NCBI RefSeq assembly: GCF_001570605.1
Contig: NZ_BBXG01000006.1
Span: 124,001-188,000, forward strand
Direction of reading: 5' to 3'
DNA length: 64,000 nt
Origin: Herbidospora cretacea
GTDB lineage: Bacteria > Actinomycetota > Actinomycetes > Streptosporangiales > Streptosporangiaceae
Shown one piece after another: positions 1 to 10,894 of the stretch. Position 1 is the first letter of the stretch. Every line of letters begins with the position of its first letter. Made by a program: the position numbers and the translations under genes. The notes below the pieces were generated by a model. It was not told the origin of the DNA and made no database searches. It saw only the letters and a list, made by a program, of their open reading frames with translations.

Positions 1-135
1 GCGCGCCGAGGCCGAGGGAGTGCCCAGGTAGTCGGCCCGCAGAACGGCCATCCCGGTCACCGCGAGCACCAGCGGAACGGCCACGACGATCAATAAGCCG
101 AGCACCGCACGGCGGCGCGTGGTCGAGGCAAGCAT
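1..135 (-). CDS. N-terminal fragment of a membrane-anchored or secreted protein, cut by the window edge
   Basis: An ATG at 135-133 opens a frame that stays open to the window edge (45 codons). It begins [12 protein letters not shown], followed by a long hydrophobic stretch of about 20 residues, which reads as a signal anchor or signal peptide with a twin/triple arginine before it. It is divergent from lepA, whose first possible start lies 14 bases away. No domain is visible in the portion present, so no function is assigned. Confidence 0.55.
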   Translation of the reverse strand, partial: MLASTTRRRAVLGLLIVVAVPLVLAVTGMAVLRADYLGTPSASAR

Positions 136-149
136 GGGGACATGCCACC

Positions 150-2039
<1,890 letters not shown>

Positions 2040-2070
2040 CGCGTGCAGGTCGCGGCAGGTTGAGACGCTC

Positions 2071-2090
2071 TACACTTCCTTGTATGAGCG
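2071..2090. promoter_or_regulatory. Possible VapB autoregulatory inverted repeat
   Basis: TACA (2071-2074) and TGTA (2081-2084) flank a 6-base spacer and run into the vapB start codon. VapB-type antitoxins usually repress their own promoter through such repeats, but this one is short and imperfect. Confidence 0.25.
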
Positions 2091-2290
2091 TCATGCGGGA
2101 CGAACTTCGCGATCTTGTGGACCAGCTCCCCGAGGAGAAGGTCGCGCCAGTGCTCCGGCTTGTCCGCGACCAGTTCGCCGATTCGCCCAAAGTGCGGCAC
2201 TTGCCGTGGATTGGGACGATGGAAGCTGGGCCCGATTTCGCCGAACGGTCGGAAGACATCCTTCGGTCAGGGGACAATCACCCTTTGTGA
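2084..2290 (+). CDS. Probable VapB-like antitoxin
   Basis: A 68-residue acidic protein beginning MSVMRDELRDLVDQLPEEK. Its size, its DNA-binding-like N-terminal helix pattern and a 4-base GTGA overlap with a downstream PIN-domain gene identify it as the antitoxin of a type II toxin-antitoxin module by context. The C-terminal half, with several D/E and aromatic residues around LPWIGTMEAGPDF, resembles the toxin-neutralising tails of such antitoxins. No specific antitoxin family is certain. Base composition here is visibly less GC-rich than the flanking genes, which fits acquisition. Confidence 0.6.
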   Translation: MSVMRDELRDLVDQLPEEKVAPVLRLVRDQFADSPKVRHLPWIGTMEAGPDFAERSEDILRSGDNHPL

Positions 2291-2724
2291 CTGTCTCTGC
2301 TGCCGGACGTGTTGTCGTGGACACAGGACCGTTGGTCGCGGCGTATAACCGCGAGGATCGGTACCACGAAGTCTGCGCCGACCTCCTGGAACGCTATCCA
2401 GGCCCCCTGCTGGTCCCGGCGACCGTGATCGTTGAGGTGTGCCAGCTCGTCGATAAACAACTCGGGAGCAAGGCGGAGACCCAGTTCGTCGACTCCTTAC
2501 TCGATGCGTTCACCATGGTCCAGTTGGTCGACGACGATGTGCGTCGGATGAGTGCCCTGATGAGCAGATACGCCAGCTTCCCGTTGGGTGTGGTCGACGC
2601 ATCAGTGATCGCCGTCGCCGAAAGGTTGAACATCTCCACCGTCGCGACCTTGGACCGCCGACACTTCACTGTGGTGCGACCCTGCCATGTCGACGCCTTC
2701 GATCTCCTGCCTGTCCAGCTCTGA
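2287..2724 (+). CDS. PIN-domain ribonuclease toxin (VapC family)
   Basis: 145 residues from a GTG start that overlaps the antitoxin stop (GTGA). The four acidic residues of the PIN nuclease fold are present: D12 in VVVDTGPLVA, E50 in VIVEVCQLV, D104 in VVDASVIAVAERL and D123 in ATLDRRHF. VapC toxins cleave specific RNAs, often tRNA or 23S rRNA, when not held by the antitoxin; the target cannot be read from sequence. Coupled translation behind the antitoxin is the normal arrangement. Confidence 0.85.
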   Translation: MTVSAAGRVVVDTGPLVAAYNREDRYHEVCADLLERYPGPLLVPATVIVEVCQLVDKQLGSKAETQFVDSLLDAFTMVQLVDDDVRRMSALMSRYASFPLGVVDASVIAVAERLNISTVATLDRRHFTVVRPCHVDAFDLLPVQL

Positions 2725-2795
2725 ATTCGATCGCGCTGCGGGTTCAGGCCCAGTAGCGTCCCTCCTTCGCCCCCGCGCCGAAGAGAGGCCGACCC

Positions 2796-3761
2796 ATGTC
2801 CGGAATCTGGCAACTCGCCGACCTGATCACCCCCATGGCCGTCAGAACGGCCGCTCACCTCCGCCTCGCCGACCTCCTGGCCGAGGCTCCGCGCACCGCC
2901 CCTGAGCTGGCCGGACTCACCGCCACCGACGAGGACGCCCTCACGCGGCTGCTCGCCCATCTCGTCCACATCGGTGTCCTGGAGAGATCCGGCGACCGCT
3001 ACGGCCTGACCGCCCTCGGCGATCCGCTCCGCGACGACCACCCCGACGGCTTCCGGGCCTTCGCCGACCCGGCGTCCATGATCGGCCGGGGTGACCTGGC
3101 CTTCATCCACCTCCCGCACAGCGTGAAGACCGGAGAGGCCGCCTACCCGCGGCTCTACGGCGCGCAGTTCTGGGACGACGCCCGCGTCCAGGCCGGCGAC
3201 TACGACCGCCAGATGGGCCTCGACATCTCGGCCGACGCCCCCGACGTCGCGGCGGCCTTCGATTGGGGTTCGCTGGGTCATGTCGTCGACGTCGGCGGGG
3301 GAGACGGCACCCTGCTGGAGTTCCTGCTCGACCGTTTCCCCACGCTGACCGGCCAGGTCTTCGACCAGCCCGCCACGGCCGCCACGGCGGCCCGCCGCCT
3401 GGAGCGGTTCGGCGACCGCGCCTCGGCCGTCGCCGGCTCCTTCTTCGACGCGGTCCCGCCGAAGGCGGGCGGCTACCTGCTGACCGCGATCGTCCACGAC
3501 TGGGACGACCCCCACGCCGTCGCCATCCTGGAGAAGGTCGCCGAGGCGGCGGGCCCCGGCGGGAGGGTCTTCGTCGTGGAGAAGGTCACCGGAGACCGGG
3601 TCGGCACCGGGATGAACCTCCGGATTCTGGTCTACATGACCGGCAAGGAGCGCGGCGTCACCGAACTCGCCGCCCTCGGTCGAAAGGCCGGTCTCGATCA
3701 CGTCGCCACCCACGCCTCGGGCGCCATGTCGGTCGTGGAGTTCCGCGTACCGGGGGCATGA
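2796..3761 (+). CDS. SAM-dependent O-methyltransferase (winged-helix plus Rossmann)
   Basis: 321 residues. The first ~90 look like the dimerisation/winged-helix domain of plant- and polyketide-type O-methyltransferases (LADLLAEAPRTAPELA). A SAM-binding motif follows at about residues 163-172 (VDVGGGDGTL), and the HDWDD motif near 233 supplies the usual catalytic histidine. The substrate is unknown; relatives methylate phenolic hydroxyls of aromatic natural products. It stands alone between vapBC and a convergent chitinase with no biosynthetic neighbours, so a pathway cannot be named. Confidence 0.85.
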   Translation: MSGIWQLADLITPMAVRTAAHLRLADLLAEAPRTAPELAGLTATDEDALTRLLAHLVHIGVLERSGDRYGLTALGDPLRDDHPDGFRAFADPASMIGRGDLAFIHLPHSVKTGEAAYPRLYGAQFWDDARVQAGDYDRQMGLDISADAPDVAAAFDWGSLGHVVDVGGGDGTLLEFLLDRFPTLTGQVFDQPATAATAARRLERFGDRASAVAGSFFDAVPPKAGGYLLTAIVHDWDDPHAVAILEKVAEAAGPGGRVFVVEKVTGDRVGTGMNLRILVYMTGKERGVTELAALGRKAGLDHVATHASGAMSVVEFRVPGA

Positions 3762-3764
3762 GAA

Positions 3765-3798
3765 AGGGCCGGAGCGCGACCCAGTGCGCTCCGGCCCT
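3765..3798. terminator. Bidirectional intrinsic terminator
   Basis: Perfect 13-bp stem (AGGGCCGGAGCGC at 3765-3777 with GCGCTCCGGCCCT at 3786-3798) and an 8-base loop, between the convergent methyltransferase and chitinase genes. There is no T-tract, as is common in high-GC actinobacteria. Confidence 0.8.
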
Positions 3799-3823
3799 CG
3801 TCTCATCGGGTCAGCTCATCGGG

Positions 3824-5089
3824 TCAGCGCAGGACCTTGTAGAGCGCGTTGGTCAGGGACGCCTTGCTGTCGTCCTGGTCGATCGACCACATCATCGAGC
3901 CGCCGAGGCCCTTCAGCCTGATGTAGGCGGCCTTCTCGACCAGCGAGATCGGGTCGTCGTAGGACCAGAACTCGTTGCCGTCGTACAGCCACAGCGCGCC
4001 GGTCAGCAGGTCGCGGTGGCGCTTGCCGGGCTTGTTCACCAGGTCCTTGTAGTCCTCGGAACCGGCGGCCCACTTGCCGGGGGCGGGGCCGGTCGCGGGC
4101 TTCCAGAGGCCGTTGCCGCCGGCGGTCACGCCGGTCCAGCCCTGGCCGTAGGCGGGCACGCCGACGACGATCTTCTTCTTGGGGGCGCCGCGCGCGATGT
4201 AGTCGCGGACGGTCTGGTCGACGCTGAACTTGACCGGGTTCGGGTCCTTGCGGTCGTTGAACAGGTTGCCGTTGTGGCCGGTCACGTTCTCCCAGGAGCC
4301 GTGCAGGTCGTAGCCCTGGACGGTGGCGAAGTCGAGGTAGGAGAAGACCTTCTTGACCTCGAAGCCGGCGTCGATCTTCGCGGCGGCGGCGGGCAGGAAG
4401 GCGGTGAGCTCGTGCTTGTTGTTGTAGGCGTTCATCTGGCTGCGCAGCTCGGCCAGGAACAGGGTGAAGTTCTGCTTGTCCTCGGGACGGATGACGTTGC
4501 CGACCTCGCCGGACGAACCGGGCCACTCCCAGTCGAGGTCGATGCCGTCGAAGACGCCCGCGCCCGCGCCGGGGGCGGCGCCGGGCAGGTTGCCCTTCAG
4601 CCACAGGTCGATGCACGAGGCGGCGAGCTTGGTGCGGGCCTCAGGGGTGAGCACGGCGTCGGAGAACCACTTGGAGCCGGTCCAGCCGCCGAGCGAGATC
4701 AGGACCTTGAGGCTCGGGTACTTGGCCTTCAGCTTCTTGAGCTGGTTGAGGTTGCCCGCGATGGGGCCGGTGCCGTCGTCGGCCACGCCGTCGACGCTCT
4801 GCTCGGCCGGGACCGGGCGCTGCCAGTCGGCCCACGGGTCGGCCGAGTAGCACTCGCTCTGCTGGTTGACGAAGCCGAAGGCGTAGTTGACGTGGGTGAT
4901 CTTGCCCGCGGCGCCGCTCGTCACCATGTCCTTGACGTGGTAGTTGCGGCCGTAGATGCCCCACTGGATGAAGTAGGCGACGCGCTTGTAGCCCGAGCTG
5001 CCGGTGGAGGCCTGGGCCGGAACGGGCGCGGCGGTGGCGACCAGACCGGCCACCAGCGCTAACAGAAGGGGGGTGCGTAGTCTCGGCAC
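3824..5089 (-). CDS. Secreted glycoside hydrolase family 18 chitinase
   Basis: 421 residues from a GTG start with GGAGA five bases upstream. Residues 1-28 form a Sec signal peptide ending PAQAS. The GH18 signature DGIDLDWEW lies at about residues 181-190, its final Glu being the catalytic acid. The C-terminal MMWSIDQDD strand is typical of subfamily-A chitinases. No carbohydrate-binding module is present, only the catalytic barrel. It hydrolyses beta-1,4-GlcNAc polymers outside the cell. A palindrome lies about 35 bases upstream of the start. Confidence 0.92.
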   Translation of the reverse strand: MPRLRTPLLLALVAGLVATAAPVPAQASTGSSGYKRVAYFIQWGIYGRNYHVKDMVTSGAAGKITHVNYAFGFVNQQSECYSADPWADWQRPVPAEQSVDGVADDGTGPIAGNLNQLKKLKAKYPSLKVLISLGGWTGSKWFSDAVLTPEARTKLAASCIDLWLKGNLPGAAPGAGAGVFDGIDLDWEWPGSSGEVGNVIRPEDKQNFTLFLAELRSQMNAYNNKHELTAFLPAAAAKIDAGFEVKKVFSYLDFATVQGYDLHGSWENVTGHNGNLFNDRKDPNPVKFSVDQTVRDYIARGAPKKKIVVGVPAYGQGWTGVTAGGNGLWKPATGPAPGKWAAGSEDYKDLVNKPGKRHRDLLTGALWLYDGNEFWSYDDPISLVEKAAYIRLKGLGGSMMWSIDQDDSKASLTNALYKVLR

Positions 5090-5121
5090 TCTTGTCTCCG
5101 CTGCTAGGAGGCACTTCTTAT

Positions 5122-5134
5122 AGGAAAGTTTCCT
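5122..5134. promoter_or_regulatory. Palindromic operator-like site upstream of the chitinase gene
   Basis: AGGAAA-G-TTTCCT is a perfect 6-bp inverted repeat about one base apart in an AT-richer island, 33 bases upstream of the chitinase start. It is suited to a transcription factor controlling polysaccharide-degrading genes. It does not match the DasR dre consensus. Confidence 0.45.
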
Positions 5135-5209
5135 GTAAGTTTGCCGGGATCATAAAGCGGGCCCGGTGACCCCGTCAATGAACCTCCCGGCATCGGGCAG
5201 ACTGGGCGG

Positions 5210-6427
5210 ATGCCCTCCGTGCTGCCCGACGGTGAGACCGTCCCCACGTCCGGTGAACTTCCGGCCGCCGCGTCCGACACGCTGGGTGCCCGTCCGTTCG
5301 GTTTCTATGTGCACGTCCCCTTCTGCGCGTCCCGCTGCGGCTACTGCGACTTCAACACCTACACCGCGTCGGAGCTAGGGTCCGGAGCCTCGCAAAGCGC
5401 TTACGCGGGAACCGTGATCGAGGAGATCCGGCTGGCCCGGCGGGTGCTGGGCGACGTCGAACTGCCGGTCTCGACGGTGTTCTTCGGCGGCGGCACCCCG
5501 ACGCTGCTGCCTCCCGAAGATCTTGTACGCATCCTCCGGGCCCTCCACGAGGAGTTCGGCATCGTCCGCGACGCCGAGGTCACCACCGAGGCCAACCCCG
5601 AGTCGGTCGGCCCCCGCGAGCTGGCGGTCCTGCGCGAGGGCGGGCTCAACCGCATCTCCTTCGGCATGCAGAGCGCCAGCGACCACGTGCTGCGGGTGCT
5701 GGAGCGCAAGCACACGCCGGGGCGCGCGGCCCAGGCCGTGCACGAGGCGAAGGAGGCGGGGTTCCGCCACGTCAACCTCGACCTGATCTACGGCACCCCG
5801 GGCGAGACCGACGACGACTGGCGGGCCTCCCTGGAGGCGGCCCTCGCGACCGGCCCCGACCACGTGTCGGCCTACTCGCTGATCGTCGAGACCGGAACCC
5901 GCCTGGCCGGCCAGATCAAACGGGGCGCGCTGCCGATGCCCGACGACGACGTGGCCGCCGACCGCTACCTGATCGCCGACGAACTCCTGGAGAAGGCCGG
6001 TTTCTCCTGGTACGAGGTGTCCAACTGGGCCACGAGCGAGAAGGCCCGCTGCCGCCACAACCTGCTCTACTGGTCGGGCGCCGACTGGTGGGGCGCGGGG
6101 CCGGGGGCGCACAGCCACGTCGGCGGCGTGCGCTGGTGGAACGTCAAACACCCGTCGGCCTACGCCGCCCGCCTCGCGGAGGGCCACTCACCCGCCCACG
6201 CCCGTGAACGGACCTCGCCGGAGGAGCGCGCCCTCGAACGGGTCATGCTCGAACTCCGGCTGCGCGACGGCTTCCCGCTCGACGACCTGGCCAGGGAGGT
6301 CAGACCGGCGGCGGCCAAGGCGCTGGCCACCGGCCTGCTCGACGTCGAGGCGTTCAAGAAGGGCCGGGCCGTGCTCACCCTCCAGGGACGGCTGCTGGCC
6401 GACGCCGTGGTCAGGGACCTGACGTGA
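5210..6427 (+). CDS. hemW: HemW-type radical SAM protein (heme chaperone; formerly HemN-like)
   Basis: 405 residues. The radical-SAM cluster motif C39-x3-C43-x2-C46 sits in VPFCASRCGYCDFN, followed by FFGGGTPTLL and a HemN-type C-terminal domain. HemW proteins have CxxxCxxC without the extra cysteine (CxxxCxxCxC) of true coproporphyrinogen oxidases, and here the residue after the third cysteine is D-F, so HemW is preferred. HemW inserts heme into membrane cytochromes. Its neighbourhood upstream of hrcA-dnaJ is common in actinobacteria. The last 17 bases overlap the convergent DUF3097 gene. Confidence 0.9.
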   Translation: MPSVLPDGETVPTSGELPAAASDTLGARPFGFYVHVPFCASRCGYCDFNTYTASELGSGASQSAYAGTVIEEIRLARRVLGDVELPVSTVFFGGGTPTLLPPEDLVRILRALHEEFGIVRDAEVTTEANPESVGPRELAVLREGGLNRISFGMQSASDHVLRVLERKHTPGRAAQAVHEAKEAGFRHVNLDLIYGTPGETDDDWRASLEAALATGPDHVSAYSLIVETGTRLAGQIKRGALPMPDDDVAADRYLIADELLEKAGFSWYEVSNWATSEKARCRHNLLYWSGADWWGAGPGAHSHVGGVRWWNVKHPSAYAARLAEGHSPAHARERTSPEERALERVMLELRLRDGFPLDDLAREVRPAAAKALATGLLDVEAFKKGRAVLTLQGRLLADAVVRDLT

Positions 6428-7217
6428 CGAAGTCGATGAGCTCCTCGACCCGCCCGAGCAGCTCGGGCTCCAGGTCGGCGTAGCTGTTCACCCGGCCGAG
6501 GATGTGCCGCCACGCGTCGGCGGGCTCCATCCGCCAGCCGAGCGCCGCGATCACGCCCTCTTTCCACGGGACCCCGCGCGGCACGTCCGGCCACGCCCCG
6601 ATGCCCAGCACCGAGGGCTTGACGGCCTGCCAGACGTCCACGAACGGGTGGCCCGCCACCAGCACGTGGGGGCCCGTCACCCGCTCGGCGATCCGGCTCT
6701 CCTTGGAGCCGGGCACCAGGTGGTCGACCAGCACGCCGAGCCGCCGGCCGGGCTCCGGCCCGAACTCGGCGACGATCTCCGGCAGGTGGTCGACCCCTTC
6801 GAGATATTCGACGACCACGCCCTCCACCCGGAGGTCGTGGCCCCAGATCTTCTCCACGAGCGCGGCGTCGTGGACGCCCTCGACGTAAATGCGGCTCTGC
6901 TTGGCCACCTGGGCCTTGAGGCCCTCGACCGCGATGGAACCCGAGGCGCTGCGCCTCGGGCCCTGGGGTCTCGGCTGGGGGCGTACCAGCGTGACGGGCT
7001 TGCCCTCCAGGAGGAAGGCGGCGGGTTCCATCGGGAACAGCCGCCTGCGGCCGAACCGGTCCTCCAGGGTGACGGCCTCCTTGTCGCAGGCCACCACCGC
7101 CCCGCAGAACCCGTCGTCGGCCCACTCGACCACGAGGTCGAGCTCGGCTGGGATCTGGGGGATCGTCCCCTTCTTGGGGCGCCGCCAGTCTCCGGAGAGC
7201 ACGTCCCGCTCGTACAT
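6411..7217 (-). CDS. DUF3097 family protein
   Basis: 268 residues starting MYERDVLSGDWRRPKKG. I recognise the actinobacterial DUF3097 family by its N-terminal beta-rich segment and a C-terminal half that includes YVEGVHDAALVEKIWGHDL, which resembles a toprim-like fold. No biochemical role is established to my knowledge. The family is usually found between hemW and hrcA, as here. The start is an ATG; an upstream continuation of the frame runs through the neighbouring gene and is not used. Its stop overlaps hemW tail-to-tail by 17 bases. Confidence 0.8.
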   Translation of the reverse strand: MYERDVLSGDWRRPKKGTIPQIPAELDLVVEWADDGFCGAVVACDKEAVTLEDRFGRRRLFPMEPAAFLLEGKPVTLVRPQPRPQGPRRSASGSIAVEGLKAQVAKQSRIYVEGVHDAALVEKIWGHDLRVEGVVVEYLEGVDHLPEIVAEFGPEPGRRLGVLVDHLVPGSKESRIAERVTGPHVLVAGHPFVDVWQAVKPSVLGIGAWPDVPRGVPWKEGVIAALGWRMEPADAWRHILGRVNSYADLEPELLGRVEELIDFVTSGP

Positions 7218-7227
7218 GCCGGGAACG

Positions 7228-7896
7228 TTAGTACATCCCCGCCATCCGGCGGCGGGCCCGGCCGCGCCGCACCAGCACCACGATCGTGACGAGCAGGGCC
7301 ACCATGAAACCGAAGCCGGGCACGAGGATGAGCGCGGCCAGACCGCCCACCAGGCCGCCCGCCACCTCGCCCGCGGCCGACAGCAGCTGCTTGCCGACGC
7401 CGAACGTGACCCCGTCGCCGTCACAGGCGACCTGGTACTGACCGGAGGCCGGGACGCCGACCGTGAAGAGCATCTCCCAGTTGGTGCCGTCGTAGGTGAG
7501 GGTCTGGTTGCCGGCCGCCTTCTCCAGGGTGATCTTCTGGCTCGGGTCGGCACCGGTGACCTGGCACGACACGTCGGTCGGCTGGCCCGCGGCGGCCCAG
7601 ATGGCGGGGCTGTCGGCCGGGTCGAGGTTCACCTTGACGGTCTCGCCGCCGGTGAAGGTCGTCTTGGGGGCGATCTCCCCGATGTTGGCGATGGTCGAGC
7701 CGACGCCGCCGGCGAAGATCACGCCGCCGATCACGAGCGTGACGACGAAGAACACCCAGGACAGAACGATCCAGAGGACCCTGGGACGCACCGGCCCCTG
7801 GGGCGGCGGAGCGCCGTAGGGAGACTGGGGGGCGCCGTAGTAAGGGTGGGGCTGCTGGCCATAGCTCTGGCCATAGGGAGCGGTCATAGGGGACAT
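7228..7896 (-). CDS. Membrane protein with Pro/Tyr/Gln-rich N-terminus
   Basis: About 222 residues. The N-terminal 40 residues are a low-complexity PYGQ/PYYGAP tail, typical of actinobacterial membrane proteins. Then come one transmembrane helix (VLWIVLSWVFFVVTLVIGG), a ~100-residue extracytoplasmic domain with two cysteines (VSCQVTG and YQVACDG) and a second helix near the C-terminus followed by a basic tail. No enzymatic motif is seen. Start could be the ATG at 7896 or at 7887; neither has a convincing ribosome-binding site. It is 10 bases upstream of the DUF3097 start on the same strand. Confidence 0.7.
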   Translation of the reverse strand: MSPMTAPYGQSYGQQPHPYYGAPQSPYGAPPPQGPVRPRVLWIVLSWVFFVVTLVIGGVIFAGGVGSTIANIGEIAPKTTFTGGETVKVNLDPADSPAIWAAAGQPTDVSCQVTGADPSQKITLEKAAGNQTLTYDGTNWEMLFTVGVPASGQYQVACDGDGVTFGVGKQLLSAAGEVAGGLVGGLAALILVPGFGFMVALLVTIVVLVRRGRARRRMAGMY

Positions 7897-7983
7897 TGTG
7901 GGATAGCTGACTTGCGGCGGATTTGCAGTCGGCTTGTTCCTCCCGGCCAGGGCTGTGTTATCGCACCCTGGGGGCGGTGGCCG

Positions 7984-8015
7984 TACACTTGGCACTCGGG
8001 AACACAGAGTGCCAG
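7984..8015 (+). promoter_or_regulatory. CIRCE operator with -10 element for hrcA-dnaJ
   Basis: TTGGCACTC (7989-7997), a 9-base spacer, GAGTGCCAG (8007-8015): an almost perfect copy of the CIRCE inverted repeat bound by HrcA. TACACT (7984-7989) immediately before it fits a -10 hexamer, so bound HrcA would block the start site. The -35 is not clear. Confidence 0.9.
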
Positions 8016-8027
8016 GGAGGTGAGACC

Positions 8028-9041
8028 GTGCTTGACGACCGGAAGCTGGCGGTGCTGCGGGCGATCGTCGAAGACTACGTCTCCACCAACGAGCCCGTGG
8101 GTTCCAAGGCGCTGGCCGATCGGCACAACCTCGGGGTCTCACCGGCCACGATCCGCAACGACATGGCCGCCCTCGAAGACGGCGGCTACATCCACCAGCC
8201 TCACACGAGCGCCGGGCGGGTCCCGACCGACAAGGGCTACCGGCTGTTCGTCGACCGGCTGTCCCAGGTCAAGCCCCTGTCGGGGGCCGAGCGGCGGGCC
8301 ATCGAGACGTTCCTGGCCGGCACTCTCGACCTCGACGAGATCGTGACCCGGACCGTCCGGCTGCTCGCGCAGCTGACCAGGCACGTCGCGGTCGTCCAGT
8401 ATCCTTCGCTGACCCGCTCGACCGTCCGCCACGTGGAGATCGTGCCGCTGGCCGAGACGCGGGTGATGCTGGTCCTGATCACCAACACCGGCCGCGTCGA
8501 GCAGCGGGTGGTCGACCTTCCCGAAGTGATCGCCGACGACCGGGTGTCCCATCTGCGCGCCGTGCTCAACGCGGCGCTCGACGGATGCGGGCTGGCCAAG
8601 GTCCCCGAGACCGTGGCCGCCCTGCCCGAACGTCTGTCCCCCGAAGACCGGCCGGTGGCCGCCACGATCCTCTCTGTGATCCTGGAGACCCTGGTCGAAC
8701 GGCACGAAGAGAAGATCGTGTTCGCCGGGGCCGCCAACCTCGCCGCCGCCGATTTCACCATCGGCCTGCGCGACGTGCTGGAGGCCCTGGAGGAGCAGGT
8801 CGTCCTGATGCGCCTCCTCGGCGAGACCGACGACCTGTCCGAGCTGACCGTCCGGATCGGCTCGGAGAACCCCTACACCGGTCTGCGCGGCACCTCGATC
8901 GTGGCCGCCGGATACGGGTCGGGAGACAAGGAACTGGCCCGGCTCGGAGTGCTGGGCCCGACGCGAATGGATTATCCGGTGACGATGGGTGCGGTGCGCG
9001 CGGTGGCGCGCTATGTCGGCCAGATCCTGGCGGGGTCATAA
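8028..9041 (+). CDS. hrcA: Heat-inducible transcription repressor HrcA
   Basis: 337 residues from a GTG start preceded by GGGAGG. An N-terminal winged helix ([20 protein letters not shown], then [13 protein letters not shown]) is followed by a GAF-like dimerisation region. HrcA represses heat-shock genes by binding CIRCE and needs GroEL for activity. A CIRCE site lies directly upstream, so the gene represses itself and dnaJ. The dnaJ start codon begins at the base after the hrcA stop. Confidence 0.95.
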   Translation: MLDDRKLAVLRAIVEDYVSTNEPVGSKALADRHNLGVSPATIRNDMAALEDGGYIHQPHTSAGRVPTDKGYRLFVDRLSQVKPLSGAERRAIETFLAGTLDLDEIVTRTVRLLAQLTRHVAVVQYPSLTRSTVRHVEIVPLAETRVMLVLITNTGRVEQRVVDLPEVIADDRVSHLRAVLNAALDGCGLAKVPETVAALPERLSPEDRPVAATILSVILETLVERHEEKIVFAGAANLAAADFTIGLRDVLEALEEQVVLMRLLGETDDLSELTVRIGSENPYTGLRGTSIVAAGYGSGDKELARLGVLGPTRMDYPVTMGAVRAVARYVGQILAGS

Positions 9042-10172
9042 GTGGCCAAGGACTACTACGCCACCCTCGGCGTACGCCGCGAAGCGAGCCAGGACGAGAT
9101 CAAGAAGGCCTATCGCCGGCTCGCCCGTGAGCTGCATCCCGACGTCAACCCCGACCCGGCGACGCAGGAGCGCTTCAAGGAGATCAACGCGGCCTACGAG
9201 GTGCTCTCCGACCCGCAGAAGCGGCAGATGCACGACATGGGCGGCGACCCCTTCGGCGGCGCGGGCGGCGGCGCGGGGGGCTTCGGCGCGGGCTTCCCGT
9301 TCAGCGACATCATGGACGCCTTCTTCGGCACCGCCTCCGCCGCGCGCGGCCCCCGGTCGCGGGCGCGGCGAGGGCGTAACGCGACGATCCGGGTCGAGCT
9401 CGACCTGGCCGAGTCGGGCTTCGGCACCACCCGCGAGCTCGTGGTCGACACCGCGATCCTCTGCGAGGTCTGCCAGGGCTCCGGCGCGGCGGCCGGCACC
9501 CACCCCGACACGTGCGACATGTGCCACGGCCGGGGCGAGGTCTCCCAGGTGACCCGCTCGTTCCTGGGCCAGGTCATGACCTCGCGGCCGTGCCCCCAGT
9601 GCGGCGGCTTCGGCAGCGTCATCCGCCACCCCTGCCAGGAGTGCTCCGGCGACGGCCGGGTCCGCACCCGCCGGACCATCAAGGTCCGCATCCCGGCGGG
9701 CGTGGAGGACGGCACCCACATCCAGCTCGCCGGCGAGGGCGAGGTCGGCCCCGGCGGCGGCCCGCCCGGCGACCTGTTCCTGGAGATCGTCGAGCGCCCC
9801 CACCCGACGTTCGAACGCCGTGGCGACGACCTCCACTGCACCGTCCAGATCCCCATGACGGCGGCCGCCCTGGGCACGTCGCTGACCATGGAGACCCTCG
9901 ACGGCGCCGAGCAGATCGACGTCCGCCCCGGAACCCAGTCGGGCCAGGTCATCCCGCTCTACGCGCGGGGCGTCCAGCGCCTCAACGAGACCGGCCGGGG
10001 CGACCTGCTGATCCACGTGAGCGTCGAGACCCCGATGAAGCTCGACGTCGAGCAGGAGGAGCTGCTCCGCAAGCTGTCCCAGCTGCGCGGTGAGGAGCGC
10101 CCGCCCGGCAAGTTCGCCCCCGGGCAGCAGGGCTTCTTCTCCCGCCTCAAGGACGCCTTCAACGGCCGATGA
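9042..10172 (+). CDS. dnaJ: Chaperone protein DnaJ (DnaJ2 type)
   Basis: 376 residues, GTG start. The J domain carries HPD at 32-34, followed by a Gly/Phe-rich linker, four CxxCxGxG-type zinc-finger repeats ([32 protein letters not shown]) and two C-terminal beta domains. It stimulates DnaK ATPase. Paired with hrcA under CIRCE control, it is the second, HrcA-regulated DnaJ of actinobacteria rather than the dnaK-grpE-dnaJ copy. It overlaps rsmE by four bases. Confidence 0.95.
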   Translation: MAKDYYATLGVRREASQDEIKKAYRRLARELHPDVNPDPATQERFKEINAAYEVLSDPQKRQMHDMGGDPFGGAGGGAGGFGAGFPFSDIMDAFFGTASAARGPRSRARRGRNATIRVELDLAESGFGTTRELVVDTAILCEVCQGSGAAAGTHPDTCDMCHGRGEVSQVTRSFLGQVMTSRPCPQCGGFGSVIRHPCQECSGDGRVRTRRTIKVRIPAGVEDGTHIQLAGEGEVGPGGGPPGDLFLEIVERPHPTFERRGDDLHCTVQIPMTAAALGTSLTMETLDGAEQIDVRPGTQSGQVIPLYARGVQRLNETGRGDLLIHVSVETPMKLDVEQEELLRKLSQLRGEERPPGKFAPGQQGFFSRLKDAFNGR

Positions 10173-10894
10173 CCGTCCCCGTCTTCCTGGGTGAGGTCAC
10201 CCCGGGCCCGCACCTGACCCTGGGCGGGCCCGAGGGCCGCCACGCGGCGGCCGTCCGCCGCATCACCGCCGGCGAACGCGTCGACGTGACCGACGGGGCC
10301 GGGAAGGTGGCCGAGTGCACGGTCACCTCCGCCGGCAAGGACCACCTCGACCTGACGGTCCTGCGCGCGTACGAGATCGCGCCCCCCTCGCCGCGCCTGG
10401 TGGTCGTCCAGGGCCTGCCCAAGGGCGACCGGGGTGAGCTGGCGGTCGAGATGATGACCGAAGCGGGCGTCGACGCGGTCGTGCCCTGGTCGGCGGCGCG
10501 CTCGATCACCCAGTGGAAGGGCGACCGGGCGGCCAAGTCCCTGGCCCGGTGGCGCTCCACGGCCCGCGAGGCGGGCAAGCAGGCCCGGCGCTTCCACCTG
10601 CCGGAGATACTGGAGCAGGCCTCCACGAACCAGGTGGCGGCCCTGCTGGAGTCCGCCGCCCTGGCCGTCGTCCTCCACGAGGAGGCCGCCGAGCCGCTGT
10701 CGCGGCTGGACCTGCCCGAGAAGGGCGACATCGTCGTGGTGGTGGGCCCGGAGGGAGGCGTCTCCGACGAGGAGATCACCCGCTTCCGCGCCGCGGGCGC
10801 GATTACGGCCCTCCTCGGCCCGACGGTCCTGCGCACCTCGACAGCGGGCGTGGCGGCAGCGGCGGTCCTGATGTCCCGCACGGGCCGCTGGTGA
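10169..10894 (+). CDS. rsmE: 16S rRNA (uracil-1498-N3)-methyltransferase RsmE
   Basis: 241 residues, ATGA overlap with dnaJ. It has an N-terminal PUA-like domain and a C-terminal SPOUT knot domain with the [13 protein letters not shown] motif, which binds SAM. It methylates U1498 of 16S rRNA in the assembled 30S subunit. The hrcA-dnaJ-rsmE order is the standard actinobacterial operon. Confidence 0.92.
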   Translation: MTVPVFLGEVTPGPHLTLGGPEGRHAAAVRRITAGERVDVTDGAGKVAECTVTSAGKDHLDLTVLRAYEIAPPSPRLVVVQGLPKGDRGELAVEMMTEAGVDAVVPWSAARSITQWKGDRAAKSLARWRSTAREAGKQARRFHLPEILEQASTNQVAALLESAALAVVLHEEAAEPLSRLDLPEKGDIVVVVGPEGGVSDEEITRFRAAGAITALLGPTVLRTSTAGVAAAAVLMSRTGRW

